Positions 59,816 through 64,000 of a stretch of DNA of 64,000 nucleotides are shown piece by piece. Every line of letters starts with the position of its first letter. Within the stretch, counting starts at the first letter, position 1. The DNA is from Spirochaetales bacterium (GTDB lineage: Bacteria; Spirochaetota; Spirochaetia; Sphaerochaetales; Sphaerochaetaceae). The stretch lies in contig JAQYHB010000050.1 of assembly GCA_028722305.1 (NCBI GenBank), positions 1 through 64,000 on the forward strand, written 5' to 3'. The position numbers and the translations under genes are program-made. The notes below the pieces were generated by a model. The model saw only the letters and a list, made by a program, of their open reading frames with translations, made no database searches and was not told the DNA's origin.

Positions 59816-60616
59816 ATGGTGAACGGATATTGGAAACCGGAGACGGTGGATGAGGCCTTGGCCCTGAAGGCCGGACACAAGGGGAGCAGGTTCCTCGCGG
59901 GAGGAACCGAGCTCGAAAGGCTTGGCTGCGGGGTCGAGGTGAAAGGCCTGATCGATTTGAAGGACGTTGGGCTCGATGGAATCCGTAGCGAGCGCGACGG
60001 ACTGCATGTGGGCGGCATGGTTGCCTTTACCCAGGCTTTGGAGAGCGACCTCGTTCCTGAAGGACTGAAGGAAGCTTTGCTGTTCATGGGGTCCATGCCT
60101 AAGCGCAACATGGCCACCATTGGTGGCAACGTGATGCGCCATGGTTCGGATTCCTATCTGGTTCCCACGCTGGCCGCCTACCATGCGAGGCTCGTCTTTG
60201 CGGCCCATGGGGCAACCAAGGAAAAGGCCGTGGAGCTTGAACACCTTATCCGCCATCCCGCCGACTGGGAGCAAGGTCTCTTGAAAGAGATTATCCTCGA
60301 TCCGAGGCGTCGGGTTTCCTCCCACAGGTTCGCCGTCACTACGGAGAGCCATGCCGCGGTGACGTTGTCCCTTGGCTGCGGGGCTGATGGCGGCGACCTG
60401 AGGATGGCGGCTGCCATCCGTGGTTCTGGCATCCAGCTGTTTACGAAGAGCCAGGAACTTGTTGCCGGAGGAGCGGGAAGGAAAGCGTTCCACGAGACGT
60501 TGCTTGGGGAGCTGGAGACAACTGACGATCTGACCGGAAGCGCGGAGTATAAGCGCTATCTGGTCGAAGAAGGCCTCTGGATGCTGGTGGAGGCCATGCG
60601 GAGGAACCACGTATGA
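59816..60616 (+). CDS. ygfM: FAD-binding-domain protein YgfM
   Basis: 266 residues from the ATG at 59816 (AAGGAGA upstream). GSRFLAGGTELERLGCGVEV and ATIGGNVMRHGSDSYLVPTL are the two FAD motifs in a shorter, more diverged form than in XdhB. The end (SAEYKRYLVEEGLWMLVEAM) is the CO-dehydrogenase-type C-terminal domain. YgfM partners XdhD in E. coli order ygfM-xdhD. The stop overlaps xdhD (ATGA), so equal amounts are expected. Confidence 0.88.
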   Translation: MVNGYWKPETVDEALALKAGHKGSRFLAGGTELERLGCGVEVKGLIDLKDVGLDGIRSERDGLHVGGMVAFTQALESDLVPEGLKEALLFMGSMPKRNMATIGGNVMRHGSDSYLVPTLAAYHARLVFAAHGATKEKAVELEHLIRHPADWEQGLLKEIILDPRRRVSSHRFAVTTESHAAVTLSLGCGADGGDLRMAAAIRGSGIQLFTKSQELVAGGAGRKAFHETLLGELETTDDLTGSAEYKRYLVEEGLWMLVEAMRRNHV

Positions 60617-63504
60617 AGAACAACATTACCGCAACCATCAACGGCCAGAAGATGACGGTCGAGGTGAAGCCTGGCCAGACTTTGCGGGAGCTTTTGGTCG
60701 GGCTCGGCCATTTCTGCCTGCGCAATAGCGATGATGGTGAAGGCTTCTGCGGAAGCGATACGATTCTTTTGGATGACAAGCCTGTCTACAGCAACCTGAT
60801 GCTTGCCGTGCAGGCCGATGGGGCGACCATCCGCACTCCCGACAGTCTGGGGGACAGCCGCCACCTTTCCATCGTCCAGCAGGCGATGATCGATGCAGGG
60901 GTCGTGCAGAGCGCCTATAACGCCCCCGAGGTGGCCCTGTTGCTGACATGGTTGCTCGAGCATCATCCGAATCCCACCAAGGGACAGATCCGTGACGCAT
61001 TGAGCGGCATTTTCATCCGGGATGCCGGCTACGAGCTCTACTACACGGCGGTAAGGCTGGCGGTGGAACGTCGCGATGCCGGTTCCTACAAGACGGCAGC
61101 CGCACCCTCGTTCAAGAAGGAAGACACCTATATCGGCAAGCCGATGGGCAAGATCGATGGTCCGGTGCTGGTTTCGGGCGAGCGGGCGTTCGTCGAGGAC
61201 CAGCTCGGAGGGGACAAGCCGTGGAGCCTGTATCTGCTCGGCAGTCCGTACGCCTCGGCCATGATCGAGTCGATCGATTCCACGGAGGCCGAAAAAGTAC
61301 CGGGTGTCGCCGCGGTCATCACGGCAGCCAACTGCCCGGACATCTACTACATGCAGGCCGGGCAGGGCAATCCCGAGCCCAGTCCCCATGACCGCCGCTT
61401 GTTCAATTGGCATGTCCGCTTTGTCGGCGACCGAGTCGCCGCCGTTGTCGCCCAGGACATGGAGACCGCCAAGAAGGCCGCGTCGCTCGTGAAGGTGAAA
61501 TACCGGGTCCTGAAACCGGTCTTCACGGTCGAGGAGGCGATGGCTCCGGGCGCTCCGCTGGTGCACAACGGAATCGTCCGCTACCGTTCGGGTGCCCCGA
61601 GCGACCTGGACGAGTACAACAAGAGCGCGGATCCGAAGGACGGAGACGTCATCTACCAGTTCCCGCTCCATGGCGACATCCACCACAATATCGCCGCTCA
61701 GGCCCATGGCCAGATCGGGGATGTGGAGAAGGGGTTCGCTGAAGCGGACTGCGTGATCGAGCGCACCTATCAGACCAGCCAGGTGCAGTGTACCCCGCTG
61801 GAGCCGCATACCTGCTATGCCTTCATCAAGGACGGGCGGCTGACAATCCACGACTCGACGCAGGTGCCCTGGCATGTGCGCCGTATTGTTGCTTGGATTA
61901 CCGGACTTCCTGAGAACAAGATCCATATCATCAAGGACCGCGTGGGCGGCGGGTATGGTTCCAAGCAGGATATCCTGATCGAGGATCTGGTGGGGTATGC
62001 GTGCTGGATCACCGGCAAGCCGATCTTCTACCAGCACTCGCGCCACGACGAGTTCACCAACTGCTCGACGCGCCATCCGATGCGGGTGACGGTGAAGATG
62101 GGAGCCAAGAAGGATGGCACGATTACCGCCATCTGGATGGACAACAGGGCCAACACCGGCCCGTATGGCAACCATGCGCTGACGGTGCCGATGAACGCCT
62201 GTTCCAAGACGCTCCCATTGATGGCCGTACCGAACATGAAGTTCGATGTGACTACCTATTACACGAATATCCCGCCAACGGGCGCCTACCAGGGCTATGG
62301 TACCCCGAAGGGCAGCTATGGGTTGATGACATGCATGGCCGAGCTGGCCGACAAACTGGGCATCGACTACATGGAGATGGCCCGGAAGAACCATGTCTAT
62401 ACCGGTTACCGGCTCGACATCCTCGCCGGATTGGGCGAAGGACGTGCCGGAAATGTCGTTCCGGTCGGTTCCTGCGGCCTGCGCGAGGCGCTGGAGACCG
62501 GCGGGAAGATGATCGAGTGGGGAAGGAAGGAGGTATCCGACGATCCCGATTGGAAGATCGGCAAGGGTTTCGCGATGATCCAACAGGGAAGCGGACTTCC
62601 TGGCCTGGACCAGGCCAACGCCTGGTGCAAGCTCCTGACGGACGGAACGTTCGAGATTTTCAGCGGTGGTGCCGACCTTGGCACCGGATTGGACACCATT
62701 TCGGCCAAGATCATGAGCGAGACCTTCTGCGTGCCCCTCGATCATGTCACCGTCACCAGCGGTGATACCGATTCCTGCGTGTTCGATACCGGCGCCTATG
62801 CATCCAGCGGCACTTTCTTCAGCGGCAATGCCAGCCTGCTTGCCGCTCATGATTTGAAGGATGCGATGCTCAAGGAGGCGGCGTACCAGATGCAGGAAGA
62901 GGAGGGCGACCTGATCCTGCGCGCTCCGGGCGAGGTGTACAGCACCAAGACCGGCAAGAGCCTCTCGTATGCGAAGCTGAGCCACGATACCCTCAGCGGC
63001 ACGGGACATGGGCAGCTGATTGGGCATGGCGGTTTTTCCACGAACGGTTCTGCCGTGCCGTATGGGGCCCATTTCGCCCAGGTTGCGGTCAACGTCAGGA
63101 CCGGAGAGGTCAAGGTGCAGAAGTTCTACGCCGTGCAGGATTGCGGTACTCCGATCAACCCGGAGTACGCAATCGGGCAGGTATTCGGCGCATGCCAGAA
63201 GTCCATCGGCCATTCGCTGTACGAGGGCATGATCCTCGACAAGGATGGCGTGTGCGTGAATGCCGACATGACGGACTATGGCGTCCCGATGGTCTGGGAG
63301 GCTCCGGACGATTTCAAGGTCGTGCTGCTGGATGTCAAGGATGAGACAAGCCCGCTGGGAGCGAAGTCGATCAGCGAGATCAGCTGCAATGGCGCCGCCC
63401 CGGCAATCGCGATTGCCATCCACGATGCGTGCGGTGCCTGGATTCGTTCCTGGCCCTTCACTCCGGAGAAGATTCTTCGGGCGATGGGGAAGATCAAGGA
63501 ATAA
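60613..63504 (+). CDS. xdhD: XdhD-type molybdenum hydroxylase with degenerate Fe-S domain
   Basis: 963 residues, close to E. coli XdhD (956). Residues 1-150 have the two-cluster Fe-S fold but lack nearly all ligands: NSDDGEGFCGSDTILL keeps one cysteine, and the second cluster reads VVQSAYNAP and LSGIFIRDAGYE, with no cysteine. The molybdenum domains (about 170-963) are intact: RVGGGYGSKQDILIE, AYQGYGTPKGSYGL, GGADLGTGLDTI and GAKSISEISCNGAAPA with the catalytic glutamate. It is thought to hydroxylate 2-oxo-, 6-oxo- or dioxopurines. It must borrow [2Fe-2S] electrons, probably from XdhC. Confidence 0.93.
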   Translation: MKNNITATINGQKMTVEVKPGQTLRELLVGLGHFCLRNSDDGEGFCGSDTILLDDKPVYSNLMLAVQADGATIRTPDSLGDSRHLSIVQQAMIDAGVVQSAYNAPEVALLLTWLLEHHPNPTKGQIRDALSGIFIRDAGYELYYTAVRLAVERRDAGSYKTAAAPSFKKEDTYIGKPMGKIDGPVLVSGERAFVEDQLGGDKPWSLYLLGSPYASAMIESIDSTEAEKVPGVAAVITAANCPDIYYMQAGQGNPEPSPHDRRLFNWHVRFVGDRVAAVVAQDMETAKKAASLVKVKYRVLKPVFTVEEAMAPGAPLVHNGIVRYRSGAPSDLDEYNKSADPKDGDVIYQFPLHGDIHHNIAAQAHGQIGDVEKGFAEADCVIERTYQTSQVQCTPLEPHTCYAFIKDGRLTIHDSTQVPWHVRRIVAWITGLPENKIHIIKDRVGGGYGSKQDILIEDLVGYACWITGKPIFYQHSRHDEFTNCSTRHPMRVTVKMGAKKDGTITAIWMDNRANTGPYGNHALTVPMNACSKTLPLMAVPNMKFDVTTYYTNIPPTGAYQGYGTPKGSYGLMTCMAELADKLGIDYMEMARKNHVYTGYRLDILAGLGEGRAGNVVPVGSCGLREALETGGKMIEWGRKEVSDDPDWKIGKGFAMIQQGSGLPGLDQANAWCKLLTDGTFEIFSGGADLGTGLDTISAKIMSETFCVPLDHVTVTSGDTDSCVFDTGAYASSGTFFSGNASLLAAHDLKDAMLKEAAYQMQEEEGDLILRAPGEVYSTKTGKSLSYAKLSHDTLSGTGHGQLIGHGGFSTNGSAVPYGAHFAQVAVNVRTGEVKVQKFYAVQDCGTPINPEYAIGQVFGACQKSIGHSLYEGMILDKDGVCVNADMTDYGVPMVWEAPDDFKVVLLDVKDETSPLGAKSISEISCNGAAPAIAIAIHDACGAWIRSWPFTPEKILRAMGKIKE

Positions 63505-63505
63505 T

Positions 63506-63558
63506 TGCAACGAACTGCAACACTTTTACTGTACAGGCTGGCGCACTCATGGTACGAT
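63506..63558 (+). promoter_or_regulatory. Promoter and hexamer-repeat operator of ygeW
   Basis: TGCAAC at 63506 and 63516 repeat with 10-bp period. TGTACA (63530-63535) and TACGAT (63553-63558) are 17 bp apart. The gap from repeat to -35 is 8 bp, as at ygfK. Confidence 0.55.
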
Positions 63559-63594
63559 GAGCGCGTCAGTCTCTTCAGACGGGAGGATTGTATT

Positions 63595-64000
63595 ATGAAA
63601 GAACAGAGCGGAATCGGACAGATGATCAGCGACCTGAAGGCGCTGGACACCAAAAACATGTATCTGAAGGATTTCTTTTGGACCTGGGACAAGACGGATG
63701 ACGAGATCCATGCTGTCTTCAAGGTGGCGGATATCCTGAGGGCTATGCGCGAGCATAACATTTCCTCGAAGGTCTTTGACAGCGGACTCGGCATCAGTGT
63801 CTTCCGCGACAACTCGACCCGCACCCGTTTCAGCTTCGCGAGCGCATGCAACCTGCTCGGGCTTGCAGTCCAGGACCTGGACGAGAAGAAGAGCCAGATT
63901 GCCCATGGCGAAACGGTTCGCGAGACGGCCAACATGGTCTCCTTCATGGCTGACGTCATCGGTATCCGTGACGACATGTATATCGGCAAAGGGCATGCCT
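63595..64000 (+). CDS. ygeW: YgeW-family knotted carbamoyltransferase, cut by the window end
   Basis: 135 residues are visible from the ATG at 63595 (GGGAGGA upstream). SKVFDSGLGISVFRDNSTRT, RFSFASACNLLGLAVQDLDE and KKSQIAHGETVRETANMVSF are nearly the same as YgeW, the ATCase/OTCase-like transcarbamoylase. SVFRDNSTRTRFS is the carbamoyl-phosphate loop. In purine-using anaerobes it is proposed to yield carbamoyl phosphate for ATP synthesis. The trefoil-knot C-terminal half is outside the window. Confidence 0.95.
   Translation, partial: MKEQSGIGQMISDLKALDTKNMYLKDFFWTWDKTDDEIHAVFKVADILRAMREHNISSKVFDSGLGISVFRDNSTRTRFSFASACNLLGLAVQDLDEKKSQIAHGETVRETANMVSFMADVIGIRDDMYIGKGHA

Noticed and set aside
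60556-63510. 984-codon minus-strand frame opposite xdhD
   Set aside because: Antisense shadow of a confident XdhD gene.

Overview
The window reads as about 64 kb of chromosome from a Gram-negative-type (diderm) anaerobic bacterium, most likely a spirochaete near Sphaerochaeta/Treponema. This is inference. It rests on the outer-membrane patatin/beta-barrel protein, the AQGS/AQGG-type ends of the solute-binding-protein signal peptides, the infC-rpmI-rplT order and the anaerobic purine-degradation cluster. Most genes are GC-rich. A low-GC stretch at about 36.6-43.0 kb marks acquired DNA.

Layout. 0-9 kb: ISL3-type transposase tail, tRNA-Leu(CAA), patatin/beta-barrel protein, decayed Rpn-type nuclease, two paralogous membrane TPR proteins, QueH and a HAD hydrolase. 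6.8-17.4 kb: a carbohydrate regulon, with a YesN/YesM-type two-component pair divergent from a sugar ABC importer, a GH106-like glycosidase and a GpsA-like dehydrogenase. 17.4-22.6 kb: MarR plus a heterodimeric ABC exporter, and an aldo/keto reductase. 22.6-28.7 kb: TrpR-family regulator, MGDG-type glycosyltransferase, tsaB-tsaE-TPR genes, an unlisted 6S RNA, then a coiled-coil protein, rplT, rpmI and infC. 29-35.8 kb: LysR divergent from rraA-tctB-tctA-tctC, class II aldolase and an unknown secreted protein.

36.5-43.0 kb: a 5,428-bp integrated element lies between a complete tRNA-Leu(UAA) and a duplicated tRNA 3' end. It carries a tyrosine integrase whose full-length frame holds an in-frame amber codon, an Xis-like HTH protein, a 46-codon leader-like ORF, iteron-like repeats, a terminase-small-subunit-like protein and a serine recombinase with a repeat-rich upstream region. 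No capsid, tail or conjugation genes are visible, which suggests a phage satellite or similar minimal element. A second, deleted copy of the integrase end follows in tandem. 44.9-46.6 kb: an AbiE-like toxin-antitoxin pair with its own promoter and a palindromic operator candidate, then a broken transposase.

47.4-64 kb: a purine/2,8-dioxopurine catabolism region. Two PLP-dependent enzymes run divergently from ygfK-ssnA-ygeY-xdhA-xdhC-xdhB-ygfM-xdhD, followed by ygeW cut by the window end. The cluster would hydroxylate purines with molybdenum enzymes, pass electrons to the YgfK flavin/Fe-S protein and open the ring with SsnA, YgeY and YgeW. A paired 6-bp element with 10-bp period sits exactly 8 bp upstream of the proposed -35 boxes of both ygfK and ygeW, so it may be the operator of a shared regulator.
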